From NCBI GenBank assembly GCA_030539395.1, contig JAUNSC010000007.1:35116-99115 (forward strand): a stretch of 64,000 nucleotides of DNA, in the 5' to 3' direction. A program made the translations under genes and the position numbers. The notes under the pieces were generated by a model. The model saw nothing but the letters and a program-made list of their open reading frames with translations, did not search any database and was not told where the DNA came from. Of this stretch, positions 24,236 to 32,674 are shown piece after piece; within the stretch, counting starts at the first letter, position 1; each line of letters begins with the position of its first letter. The stretch comes from Eubacteriales bacterium (lineage in GTDB: Bacteria > Bacillota > Clostridia > Lachnospirales > Lachnospiraceae).

Positions 24236-24421
24236 CTACATTTGCCTGCGCACGACCGCATACTCATCTCCATTGCGGTAATAGGGACAGCTATAGTGGC
24301 TGTCTGTCATAAAACGGATCAGTTCATCCTCATCCATATCCATGTCACACATATAGCATTCATAGTCTTCATCATAACTGTAATACGCACATGTATCACA
24401 GCTGCTCTGTACCTTCGCCAC
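24236..24421 (-). CDS. DUF6472-like small cysteine-rich protein
   Basis: About 61 residues with five cysteines (SSCDTCAYYSYDEDYECYMC and SHYSCPYY), many Asp/Glu/Tyr, and the ending GDEYAVVRRQM. This pattern matches small Lachnospiraceae proteins annotated DUF6472, of unknown function, likely metal-binding. No ATG is available; a GTG at 24421 with AGAGGTGAG upstream is preferred, with GTG 24430 as an alternative. The short, conserved Cys layout supports a real gene. Confidence 0.65.
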   Translation of the reverse strand: MAKVQSSCDTCAYYSYDEDYECYMCDMDMDEDELIRFMTDSHYSCPYYRNGDEYAVVRRQM

Positions 24422-24508
24422 TTCTCTCACCTCTTAATTCTTACATTGTATTTTCATCCCATATCTGCTATATTATAACAAAATATTACACGATTGGGGG
24501 AAGCTCTC

Positions 24509-24796
24509 ATGAAAAAGTTTTTTGATGAATTCAAAACATTCATCCTGCGCGGCAATGTCATGGATCTGGCAGTCGGCGTTATCATCGGCGGTGCATTTCA
24601 GTCTATTGTCAATTCACTGGTAAATGACATCATAATGCCGCTTATCAGTCTTATCACCAATGGTATTGACTTTTCAAATATGTTTGTTCAGCTCAGCGGC
24701 GATGAAATCCGGCATTTTTGTAACGGGAACTTTTTAATAAATCAAAACTGCATATCCCTGTGTAATATAGCTGAAAATTTCTGCTGCCACATATGA
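24509..24796 (+). pseudogene. mscL: Truncated large-conductance mechanosensitive channel gene
   Basis: The first ~67 residues are near-canonical MscL: an N-terminal helix, [19 protein letters not shown] (pore helix TM1), [10 protein letters not shown] and FSNMFVQL. The similarity then stops. A full MscL of ~130 residues needs a second membrane helix and a C-terminal bundle; here the frame continues for ~28 unrelated residues (ending ENFCCHI) into the 3' end of the opposite-strand transpeptidase gene. A strong GGGGGAAG site precedes the ATG. The product cannot form a normal channel, so a deletion has probably joined the mscL 5' half to its neighbour. Confidence 0.8.
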
Positions 24797-26377
24797 GGGC
24801 AGATTAATACATCCATGACTTCCGTCTGTCTGATAAATCGTTCCTCCAAAGGCGCCTCTCCAGGCTGCATCATGCAGGCCCTGCCCTTCCACAAACGGCA
24901 TCCAGTATTCCACATCCGTTTCGTATCCGTATATATCGCTGCTGAGCGTTGCCGGACTTTCTTTGTAGGCAATCGGATAAGCTCCTTTATAAGTGGACCA
25001 GTCTTCCTGCTCTCCCGTCGTTTTATTGATACCCACCGGCTGTCCGGAAACAATATCCGATTCTACTACCAGCGCACCATCTTTATACATCCAGAGATGC
25101 TGCTGTTCCAGGCTCACTTCCACATAATTTCCCAAAAGGTCATCATCACCATTTCGCCCCAGTGCTTCATGACTGTATATGGGCTCACGCTCTACTGCCG
25201 TTCCGCTCTCCAGATCCTGTATCAGCTGCTCAAACTCTGCCTGCTGGTCAATCTGATAGCCATATTCATTGTTATCAATCTGCACCGTATATCCGCCTGA
25301 GCTTTCAAGATACCTTGGAACATAAAGTGTATTATATTTTGTCGCCAGATCATATATAAACTCCCAGACAGCGTCCTCATCCAGACGGATATTGTCTTCC
25401 TCCTTTATTACCCAGCTCTGTATTGTATCCTGATTCAATACCTCCGTCACATCACCAAATGTATATGTAACCGTTGTTTTGGGATAATTCTCAAGCTTTG
25501 TGTTCAGTTCCTCCTGCCGTTTAAGCAATGCCTCCTGTTTTTCATCCACCTCCGGTGTCTGATATACATCAACGTTCAGTTCAAACTCTACCGGATCTTT
25601 TAAAAGTGCTTCCGAAAAGCTGTTATCAAGATATTCCTGTACCTTTGCAGGCAGTTTTTCCTCATCAATCTGATTTCCCTGCAAATGATCTATAATATCA
25701 TACCGGTCTGTCTCTTCATTGTATTTAATATGGGCATCTACACTGTCTTTACGCCCCTTTCCGGTCTCAAAGTGAGATGCGGCAAAAGCAGATTTCTTTT
25801 TATCTTCCTGCACATTCACATGATAGGGAATTTCATAATTCTTATATTTTTCAAACAGCGTATAGCAGGACGTACGCTGATTCCGAAGATTTGTCAGTTC
25901 CTGAATAAGTGCATCTTTATCCAGAGAATAGCCGGCTTCTCCCAGCGAAACCTGATAGACTGTGCCTCCGTCTTCTTTAAATTTAATTTGAATATTTTCG
26001 AACTTCTCAGCTATCTTCTCCGCTGCTTTTTCTTCCGAAAGCCAGGAAACAGAAAGTCCGGACACCGAAATCCTGCACCCCATACTCCTGCCATCCATCA
26101 CCCTGTCGTAAATCACATAAGCTGCTGCCAGAAGTACCAGACATAAAAAAACAATTTGCATCCTCAGAATTCTTTTTCGCTTTCTCCGTTTTTTGTTTCT
26201 CAATTCTTCCTTGTCCGGATTTCTTACCGGCTGTATATTTTGAAAGTTCCCCTGAACCATCTGCTGCATTCTCCGCTGTTCCCGCTGCTGCGGTGTCTGC
26301 CGCGTTCTTCGACGCTCCCGTTTCTGCATCTGCGGCGTTCTGCCAGCGTCGCTTCTGATTTTATCTCTCTTACGCAT
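24734..26377 (-). CDS. L,D-transpeptidase (YkuD) with peptidoglycan-binding region
   Basis: 547 residues: an Arg-rich cytoplasmic tail (~1-70), one membrane anchor ([18 protein letters not shown]), a long extracytoplasmic region of the YoaR/PG_binding_4 type (~100-400), and a C-terminal YkuD catalytic domain (~420-547). The active-site pattern is present: HDAAWRGAF, then SHGCINL with the catalytic Cys. These enzymes make 3-3 peptide cross-links in the cell wall, or attach proteins to it, and resist most penicillins. The start follows GGGAGAAAACG. It is divergent from the LTA-synthase-like gene. Confidence 0.92.
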   Translation of the reverse strand: MRKRDKIRSDAGRTPQMQKRERRRTRQTPQQREQRRMQQMVQGNFQNIQPVRNPDKEELRNKKRRKRKRILRMQIVFLCLVLLAAAYVIYDRVMDGRSMGCRISVSGLSVSWLSEEKAAEKIAEKFENIQIKFKEDGGTVYQVSLGEAGYSLDKDALIQELTNLRNQRTSCYTLFEKYKNYEIPYHVNVQEDKKKSAFAASHFETGKGRKDSVDAHIKYNEETDRYDIIDHLQGNQIDEEKLPAKVQEYLDNSFSEALLKDPVEFELNVDVYQTPEVDEKQEALLKRQEELNTKLENYPKTTVTYTFGDVTEVLNQDTIQSWVIKEEDNIRLDEDAVWEFIYDLATKYNTLYVPRYLESSGGYTVQIDNNEYGYQIDQQAEFEQLIQDLESGTAVEREPIYSHEALGRNGDDDLLGNYVEVSLEQQHLWMYKDGALVVESDIVSGQPVGINKTTGEQEDWSTYKGAYPIAYKESPATLSSDIYGYETDVEYWMPFVEGQGLHDAAWRGAFGGTIYQTDGSHGCINLPSYVAAEIFSYITQGYAVLIY

Positions 26378-26631
26378 TTTATCGTTTTCTCCCCTGTGTT
26401 TCTATCCATGCTCATTCCTTCCCGTTTTACCCCGGTCCGGCAAGCCTGTCTTTCATATCATTTTCATCTTAACATACTTTTCTTTATTTAAAATCTATTT
26501 ATTCTTAATTTTTCCATAATTTAATACTTATCAGTGTACTTCCTCATTGACAAATTTATATTTTCGAGTTAAATATAATGATATCGCAAATTTACCTTTT
26601 ACAATGAGATTTATAATGAGACAGGGATATT

Positions 26632-28686
26632 ATGAACATTAAAAGTTTATTTAAAAAAACTCCACCGGAAAATTATAATCGTTTTCAGATATTCATAGAC
26701 AAATGTCAGCCGATCCATACTGCAAAAGGATACTTTTTTACTTTTTTCTTATTACCTTTTATATTGGTTTTTTTGTTTGAGTGTCTGGGATACAAATCTG
26801 TGTTTGGCGGATTTAAATTTTTATTTTCTCACCCGGTTCCATATCTTTGCAATATGCTGATCATCAGCGTTACTTTTTCTATTGCGCTGCTGTTCCGGAA
26901 ACAGATCTGCATCATTGCCACAATGACCTTTATCTGGTTTGTCGGGGCTTTTGTCAACTTCATCCTTCTGTGCTGCCGTGTTACGCCACTGACCCGGAGT
27001 GATCTGATGCTGCTTTCTGATGCCAAAAGTATCATTTCAAAATATTTAAATATTTTCCAGGTCATATTAATTGCTGTACTCGTATTTGTTGTGATCCTTG
27101 GCATTATTATTGCTTTCATCCAGTCGCCTTCAGTCAGAGGAAAACTTGACAGACTCCATTCGATTTTTATTATCCTGGGTCTGTATGTGCTGACCTGGCT
27201 GCTTTTTCTGATTGGCTGGAATACCGGTACGCTTGAAAACCAGTTTCATGAATTATCAAAATCTTATAAAAAGAATGGATTTGTCTACTGTTTCTCCAGA
27301 AGTCTGGTAGATGTGGGAGTCAGCAAACCTGATAATTATTCGGAAGAAGCAATGGAAGAATTGCTGGAGGGAAGTGAAACAGAAACAAACGCTCCTGTTT
27401 CATACCGTTTAAAAGACCCCAATATTGTTATTGTTCAGTTGGAATCATTCTTTAATATTAACCGCCTGAAAGATGTTACCTTTACAGAAAATCCAATTCC
27501 GAACTTCACAAAATATATGGAACAGTGTGGTTCCGGTTTCTTTAATGTCCCGGTCGTAGGCGCCGGAACGGTAAACTCGGAATTTGAAGTACTGACGGGC
27601 ATGAATATTGATGATTTTGGTGCCGGAGAATATCCATACAAAACGATCCTCACACAGTCCACTTGTGAGACAATTGCCTATGACCTTACAGAAGACGGCT
27701 ATACTTCTCATGTTATTCACAATAATACAGGTGATTTTTATGGGCGCAACACAGTGTATCCCAACATGGGGTTCCAGTCGTTTACCCCCATCGAATACAT
27801 GTGGCCTGAAGAATTTACCGCTATGGGCTGGGCAAAAGACAGTATACTGACAGACGAAATCTCAAAAGCTCTGGATTCCACCGAAAAGCAGGACTTTGTT
27901 TTTACGATCTCCGTACAGGGCCACGGCAGTTATCCTGGCGGAAACGATACGGACTATGTAAAACATGTAGATATTTCCAGCACACAGATTGAAGATGAAA
28001 GTTATCTCAACCAGCTTCGATACTACGCAAATCAGCTTTATGAGATGGATGAATTTGTGGGAGAACTTATCCGTACACTGGCCATGCGCAATGAAAATAC
28101 CATTCTTTTGATGTATGGGGATCATTGTCCCAGTCTGGATTTTACAGATGAATCATTTACCAGCGGAACTATTTACCAGACAGAATATTTTATCTGGAAT
28201 AATATGGGACTGGAGTTTCCCAAAAAAGATATCGAGGCATACAAGGTTGGTTCAGAAATCCTCGCTTCTCTCGGTGTTACCCGGGGTGCCGTCAATGCCT
28301 TTCATCAAACCTATGGCCTTCAGTTGGAAAATGGAGAGATTGCAGAAGAAGAGTATCTGGAACGATTAAAGGAACTGGAATATGATATTCTTTACGGAGA
28401 TAAACTTGCGTATGAAGGTATCAATCCCTATGAGCCCACAGAGCTTCAAATGGGTACACTTCCCATCTCAATAAGTGATGTTTCCACCAATATTGCCGGC
28501 AACGTTCTGGTCACAGGAGAAAACTTTACTCCGGGCAGTATTGTCCATATCAACGACAACGTCTGCGAGACATTTTATGTGGATTCCACCATGCTCCTGC
28601 TTCATGACACAGAGCTGATTTCAGGTGACGAAGTCACCGTATGGCAAAAATCTTTAAGCAGCACTTCCCCGTATATTTACAGGTAA
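26632..28686 (+). CDS. LTA synthase/sulfatase family membrane enzyme with a C-terminal Ig-like domain
   Basis: 684 residues: about five membrane helices (residues 35-230) and an extracellular alkaline-phosphatase-like domain. The catalytic region reads NIVIVQLESFF and GTVNSEFEVLTG (Thr nucleophile). Metal ligands lie in MYGDHCPS. Family members move glycerol-phosphate from phosphatidylglycerol onto lipoteichoic acid or related polymers. Residues ~605-684 look like an IPT/TIG-type sandwich (ISISDVSTNIAGNVLVTGEN), an unusual tail for the family. The ribosome site is weak (ACAGGG). The gene ends inside its own terminator stem. Confidence 0.85.
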   Translation: MNIKSLFKKTPPENYNRFQIFIDKCQPIHTAKGYFFTFFLLPFILVFLFECLGYKSVFGGFKFLFSHPVPYLCNMLIISVTFSIALLFRKQICIIATMTFIWFVGAFVNFILLCCRVTPLTRSDLMLLSDAKSIISKYLNIFQVILIAVLVFVVILGIIIAFIQSPSVRGKLDRLHSIFIILGLYVLTWLLFLIGWNTGTLENQFHELSKSYKKNGFVYCFSRSLVDVGVSKPDNYSEEAMEELLEGSETETNAPVSYRLKDPNIVIVQLESFFNINRLKDVTFTENPIPNFTKYMEQCGSGFFNVPVVGAGTVNSEFEVLTGMNIDDFGAGEYPYKTILTQSTCETIAYDLTEDGYTSHVIHNNTGDFYGRNTVYPNMGFQSFTPIEYMWPEEFTAMGWAKDSILTDEISKALDSTEKQDFVFTISVQGHGSYPGGNDTDYVKHVDISSTQIEDESYLNQLRYYANQLYEMDEFVGELIRTLAMRNENTILLMYGDHCPSLDFTDESFTSGTIYQTEYFIWNNMGLEFPKKDIEAYKVGSEILASLGVTRGAVNAFHQTYGLQLENGEIAEEEYLERLKELEYDILYGDKLAYEGINPYEPTELQMGTLPISISDVSTNIAGNVLVTGENFTPGSIVHINDNVCETFYVDSTMLLLHDTELISGDEVTVWQKSLSSTSPYIYR

Positions 28687-28702
28687 GTGCTGCTTACTTT
28701 TT
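28656..28702 (+). terminator. Terminator overlapping the end of the LTA-synthase-like gene
   Basis: AAGCAGCACTT (28656-28666) pairs perfectly with AAGTGCTGCTT (28685-28695), followed by ACTTTTTATT. The left arm lies within the last codons of the gene. Confidence 0.85.
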
Positions 28703-28716
28703 ATTACCATTTTCTT

Positions 28717-29400
28717 TTATGTACGTTCATGCATAATACTTTCAACAATCTTTTTCGTCCTGGGAAGCCAGAACTGTACCAGCGGTCCCGTCAGGAAAAC
28801 AGCCACAACTGTTCCTATGCCAACAGTTCCCCCAAGTAAAAATCCAAGTACCACAAAAAACAGATCGCATGCTACTCTCACCCAACGAAATTCTACCTTT
28901 GCAAATTTATCAGACAAAATAATCGCCACCAGGTCATTGGGACCGGTTCCTGCATTACTGTTAATGACCACTGACATTCCCAGAGCCAATATCCCACATC
29001 CGGCAATCATGCTGCAAATACGGACAGCCATCACAGAATTACCGTTTATATAATTTCGAAACAGCCATGAAAAGAAATCAATGATCGGGCCTCCGCAGAA
29101 TGCACACACCACTGTCCCCGGTTTTACATAGCCTTTTGTAGTAAACAGCATTACTGCCATCAAAATCACCAGAATGATCACATGCATGGTGCCCACCGTC
29201 AAATGAGCAGCTCTGGCAAGTCCCTGTATAAATACCGTAAAAGTATCTGTCCCCATCTCGGAAAGCAGGAACAAAGTAACTCCCAGATGGGCAATAGTAA
29301 GACCTGCCAGCAATATAATCAGTGCTTTTACCCATTCTTTCCATGTACGGCCCGATGTATCTGCCGCAAACTGTTCTTTTTTGTTGTTCTCTCCGCTCAT
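28717..29400 (-). CDS. YczE/YyaS/YitT family membrane protein
   Basis: 227 residues with about five to six membrane helices (ALIILLAGLTIAHLGVTLFL; TMHVIILVILMAVMLF; ICSMIAGCGILALGMSVV). The conserved NSNAGTGPNDLVAI and early MGTDTFTVF motifs are those of the YczE/YitT-like group. The family is of unknown function, possibly transport or signalling. Strong GAGGAGGGG ribosome site. It lies 31 bases before the GDPD gene on the same strand, so the two may be co-transcribed. Confidence 0.8.
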   Translation of the reverse strand: MSGENNKKEQFAADTSGRTWKEWVKALIILLAGLTIAHLGVTLFLLSEMGTDTFTVFIQGLARAAHLTVGTMHVIILVILMAVMLFTTKGYVKPGTVVCAFCGGPIIDFFSWLFRNYINGNSVMAVRICSMIAGCGILALGMSVVINSNAGTGPNDLVAIILSDKFAKVEFRWVRVACDLFFVVLGFLLGGTVGIGTVVAVFLTGPLVQFWLPRTKKIVESIMHERT

Positions 29401-29430
29401 TAAACCCCTCCTCTAATATGAAGACTTTAT

Positions 29431-31251
29431 TTAACGCCTTCTCAAAAATCTGACCAATTTCTGGATTACATCACTCGTCTTACTTTCATAAATGCACTTC
29501 TGTGCTAATGTCACATTGTCTGTAATAATATTATCCACGTTGAGGTCGATCATTCGGTTAATCGCATTTCTATTGTTTATCGTCCATGCATAAATCTGTT
29601 TTCCTGCATTATGCACCCGTGATACCATTCCCGGTGTCACACTGGCTGCTTCCACACTGAAATTGTCCGCATATTTCAGGCGGTTTATATTCCCATAAGC
29701 AAGACTCATGACATAGACCGTGGTAATATCCTCGCAGTACTCTTTCACATTTTTCAGAGTTTCGTATTGCTGTGATGTCACTACACATTTATCCTGAAAT
29801 CCCATATCACATATAACATCTATGACGTTTTTTTCAAAATCTGTCTCAAAACCGGCCGGCTTTAACTCGATATTCAGTCTGATATCGTTTTCCCGTGCAA
29901 ATTCAAGCACATCCCTCAGCAGCGGGATTCTTTCCCCTGCATAATCTGTACTGAAACAGATGCCTGCATCCAGTGCCCTGATTTGATTATAATCCAGTTC
30001 CCAGCTATATTTGTCAACTCCCGTTGTCCGTTTGAAATTACGGTCATGCATGACAAATATCTGCCCGTCCCTGCTTTGCTGGACATCCAGCTCAATCCAA
30101 TCTGCTCCCATTTCAACCGCAGCCTGAAAAGCCGCCATCGTGTTTTCCGGATAATACATAGAAGCACCTCTATGGGCCGTTACTTCCATAGTACGAAGAT
30201 ACTCAATCTGAATATCCAGTTTTTCTGCAGAACTGTGGTATACCAGATAAGAATATCCCAGCATGACAATTATAAACAGGCCTGTCTGTGCCGCCAATAT
30301 TCTTCTTCGCGAACTTTTTTCAGAAGGATGAGACAAAATATGAAAATCCGGCATGGATTCCTGTTTTTTCTTCTTGTGCCTGTAAAACAGAAAACTTATA
30401 CATCCAAAAGAAACCGGTGTTCCCACTGCAAAAACAATCGAACATGTAACAAAAATTACTCCCCATATAGCAGAAGCTTCCATAATATTGATAAATCCAA
30501 GTTCCGAAAATATCTTTCCGAATATTAATACAAGCAAAACACCGCTTACTGCAAAGATAAAATAGCAGAAATAGAACAGCGCCTGCACAAGAAGCAAAAA
30601 GGAAATATCTTTTATCCACTCTTTGCGAATCAGGTTTCTGCTTCTTTTTGCCGCCTCTTTAAAATCTAACCTCTCCAGTGTAAAATAATGAAAAGTGTAA
30701 ATCCATCGAAATAAAAATACTGTCAGCAAAATCCATGCGGCAGCACATGCAAAAATAATCCTGCGGTGTGTTTGGAAATAAGATCTGATAAAACTCGGTA
30801 TCGACACAGTACTGCCCAGACTGGATACTACGCCGATATTAAAGAAAGGTATCATTAACAGAATTAAAAACAATGTCGCAACGTTCTTTCTTTTTATCAC
30901 CCGGCATGTGTTTCGAAACGCAAATATTATTGTCTGGTAGATACTGACGTGCTTTCTTCTTCTGGAACAATCAAGTACAAATATGACCGCACTGATATCC
31001 ATCGCGCAGACCAGGGAAAACAGAAATGCAAATATGAAGAATAAAACCAGCGTCATCCAGTTTACGGCAAATGATACAATATTTTCCAGCGTCAGATAAT
31101 AGTATCCTGAAAGTCTCATTACTCCGTCAAAAACCGCCCGGATAAGAGGTACAAAAATAACTGCTGCCAGCAATTTATACAGCACCTCAAAACCAATCAG
31201 CGTTCTCCAGTTATACGTTATCGTACGCAATAGCTCTCTCTTCTGAAACAT
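29431..31251 (-). CDS. Membrane-anchored glycerophosphodiester phosphodiesterase
   Basis: About 606 residues. The N-terminal ~345 are a GDPD membrane domain with seven or eight helices. The C-terminal ~250 are a GDPD TIM barrel: VTAHRGASMYYPENT has the catalytic His, ELDVQQSRDG the metal Glu/Asp, and MHDRNFKRTT the second His; IELKPAGF follows. The enzyme hydrolyses glycerophosphodiesters, or trims lipoteichoic acid or glycolipids, outside the membrane, which fits the LTA-synthase-like gene nearby. I prefer the ATG at 31251 (AAAGGGAAAAG upstream) over upstream codons that lack a ribosome site. Confidence 0.88.
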   Translation of the reverse strand: MFQKRELLRTITYNWRTLIGFEVLYKLLAAVIFVPLIRAVFDGVMRLSGYYYLTLENIVSFAVNWMTLVLFFIFAFLFSLVCAMDISAVIFVLDCSRRRKHVSIYQTIIFAFRNTCRVIKRKNVATLFLILLMIPFFNIGVVSSLGSTVSIPSFIRSYFQTHRRIIFACAAAWILLTVFLFRWIYTFHYFTLERLDFKEAAKRSRNLIRKEWIKDISFLLLVQALFYFCYFIFAVSGVLLVLIFGKIFSELGFINIMEASAIWGVIFVTCSIVFAVGTPVSFGCISFLFYRHKKKKQESMPDFHILSHPSEKSSRRRILAAQTGLFIIVMLGYSYLVYHSSAEKLDIQIEYLRTMEVTAHRGASMYYPENTMAAFQAAVEMGADWIELDVQQSRDGQIFVMHDRNFKRTTGVDKYSWELDYNQIRALDAGICFSTDYAGERIPLLRDVLEFARENDIRLNIELKPAGFETDFEKNVIDVICDMGFQDKCVVTSQQYETLKNVKEYCEDITTVYVMSLAYGNINRLKYADNFSVEAASVTPGMVSRVHNAGKQIYAWTINNRNAINRMIDLNVDNIITDNVTLAQKCIYESKTSDVIQKLVRFLRRR

Positions 31252-31280
31252 CTTTTCCCTTTTCTTTTGCATTATCTCAG

Positions 31281-31310
31281 TAAAACGGCACGGCCTGTTA
31301 TGCCGCACCG
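31281..31310 (-). terminator. Terminator-like hairpin before the GDPD gene
   Basis: On the minus strand CGGTGCGGC and GGCCGTGCCG pair over 9 bp with two G-U pairs, followed by TTTTA. It could end the preceding transcript or attenuate the GDPD gene. The T-run is short. Confidence 0.5.
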
Positions 31311-31381
31311 TTCCATTTAAAATTAGAATCTCTCGATATTTGTCTGATATTCATTCATATCTCTTTTTCCGGCAACTGCCA

Positions 31382-31639
31382 TCAGCCTTCTACGATCAGA
31401 TATCTTCCATCCGGAAGAGCAAATAATTCACATGCCTCACGTATTTCATCATCTGACATTCCAGAGGCATCCATATTATCTTTAAAATAGCGTTTTGCCT
31501 GTTTAAAATCTTTTTTTACAACTGCCATACAGTCCTGCAAAAAATCATCTGCCTCTTCAAGAGTCTCAGCTACCGGCTCATCAAACAACTGCTGCTGGTT
31601 TTTTAAAAATGCTTCCAGACATACTTTATCATACTTCAT
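31382..31639 (-). CDS. Small hypothetical protein downstream of aldo/keto reductase
   Basis: An 85-residue, mostly helical acidic protein (MKYDKVCLEAFLKNQQQLF, then AETLEEADDFLQDCMAVV, and ASGMSDDEIREACELFALPDGRYLIV). I do not recognise the family. It contains no membrane segment or signal peptide. Its ATG at 31639 sits inside the last codons of the aldo/keto reductase gene, with GAGGCGGG upstream, so it is translationally coupled and probably functions with that enzyme. Confidence 0.7.
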   Translation of the reverse strand: MKYDKVCLEAFLKNQQQLFDEPVAETLEEADDFLQDCMAVVKKDFKQAKRYFKDNMDASGMSDDEIREACELFALPDGRYLIVEG

Positions 31640-32660
31640 TTTTACCCGCCTCATAATCTTTAAAATCTTTTGCACACTTTTTAAGCATTTCTCTTATCGG
31701 TAAATGATAGGGGCAGCGGCTCTCACATTCTCCGCACTCTATGCACTCATCTGCCTTTACCGGAAGCGACTGATAGCGGTCATATCCCCAGGCTCCCAGA
31801 TCATATCTCTGGAGATAGCCGGCAAACAGAAACACACCGGAAATATTGATTCCCGCCGTACACGGCTGGCAATAATTACAGCGGCGGCAAAAGTTTGTGC
31901 CAAGATAATTACGAATTTCTTCTATTTTATGCTGATCTTCTGCACTTAATGGACTTTCATCCAGAACAGCTTCCAGATTCTGTTTTACTTCATCCAAACT
32001 GTACATTCCCGGTATCACCACGGTCACATCGGGATTTGAACAGACATATTTCAGTGCAAGCGAAGCATCTTCGATTGCACCTCCCGCAAGCGGCTTCATG
32101 CAGATAAATCCTACATTGCGCGCAGTACACTCTTTCATCAGCTCTTCACCCTGTGACTCCACAATGTTATAAGGAAACATAATCGTTTCAACCCAATCGA
32201 GTGCCAGCGCCCGCTCAAACACCTGCAGCGAATGGGCCGTCAGGCCAAGATGACCTATTTTTCCGGCCGCCTTTGCTTCAAGAAGAGCTTCCAGTGCTCC
32301 ATCTTCTGCCAAAACCTTGTCCAGATCTTCCATTGACGGATTGTGAACCTGATACAGATCAATATAGTCTGTCCTGAAGTTATCCAAACTGGTCTGGATA
32401 TCCTTCTCCATAGCCTCTTTTGTTCTTGCCATACTCTTGGTTGCCAGAACAAATTTATCCCGCATTCCTGCCAATGCCTCACCTAAAAGCTGTTCGCTGA
32501 CGGTATATCCTCTGGCACTGTCTATATAATTTACTCCCTGATCTGCAAGCGCACGCACCAGTTCTTTCACTTCATCTGAAGTACTTTTCTGAACAGGAAT
32601 TCCTCCCAGACCGATTTTTGAGATTTTTAATCCGGTTTTTCCAAGTGTTACGTATTTCAT
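31629..32660 (-). CDS. Aldo/keto reductase with C-terminal 4Fe-4S ferredoxin domain
   Basis: 343 residues. The TIM-barrel reductase part has the usual DSARGYTVSEQLLGEAL (Asp, Tyr), LATKS (Lys) and YQVHNPS (His) active-site residues. The C-terminal ~80 residues carry the cysteine clusters CRRCNYCQPC and CIECGECESRCP, consistent with two iron-sulphur clusters. Such anaerobe enzymes are thought to couple ferredoxin-like electron flow to carbonyl reduction; the natural substrate is unknown. AGGTGACAAT precedes the ATG. It lies 14 bases downstream of the GH13 gene and probably shares its transcript. Confidence 0.92.
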   Translation of the reverse strand: MKYVTLGKTGLKISKIGLGGIPVQKSTSDEVKELVRALADQGVNYIDSARGYTVSEQLLGEALAGMRDKFVLATKSMARTKEAMEKDIQTSLDNFRTDYIDLYQVHNPSMEDLDKVLAEDGALEALLEAKAAGKIGHLGLTAHSLQVFERALALDWVETIMFPYNIVESQGEELMKECTARNVGFICMKPLAGGAIEDASLALKYVCSNPDVTVVIPGMYSLDEVKQNLEAVLDESPLSAEDQHKIEEIRNYLGTNFCRRCNYCQPCTAGINISGVFLFAGYLQRYDLGAWGYDRYQSLPVKADECIECGECESRCPYHLPIREMLKKCAKDFKDYEAGKNEV

Positions 32661-32674
32661 ATTGTCACCTCGTC

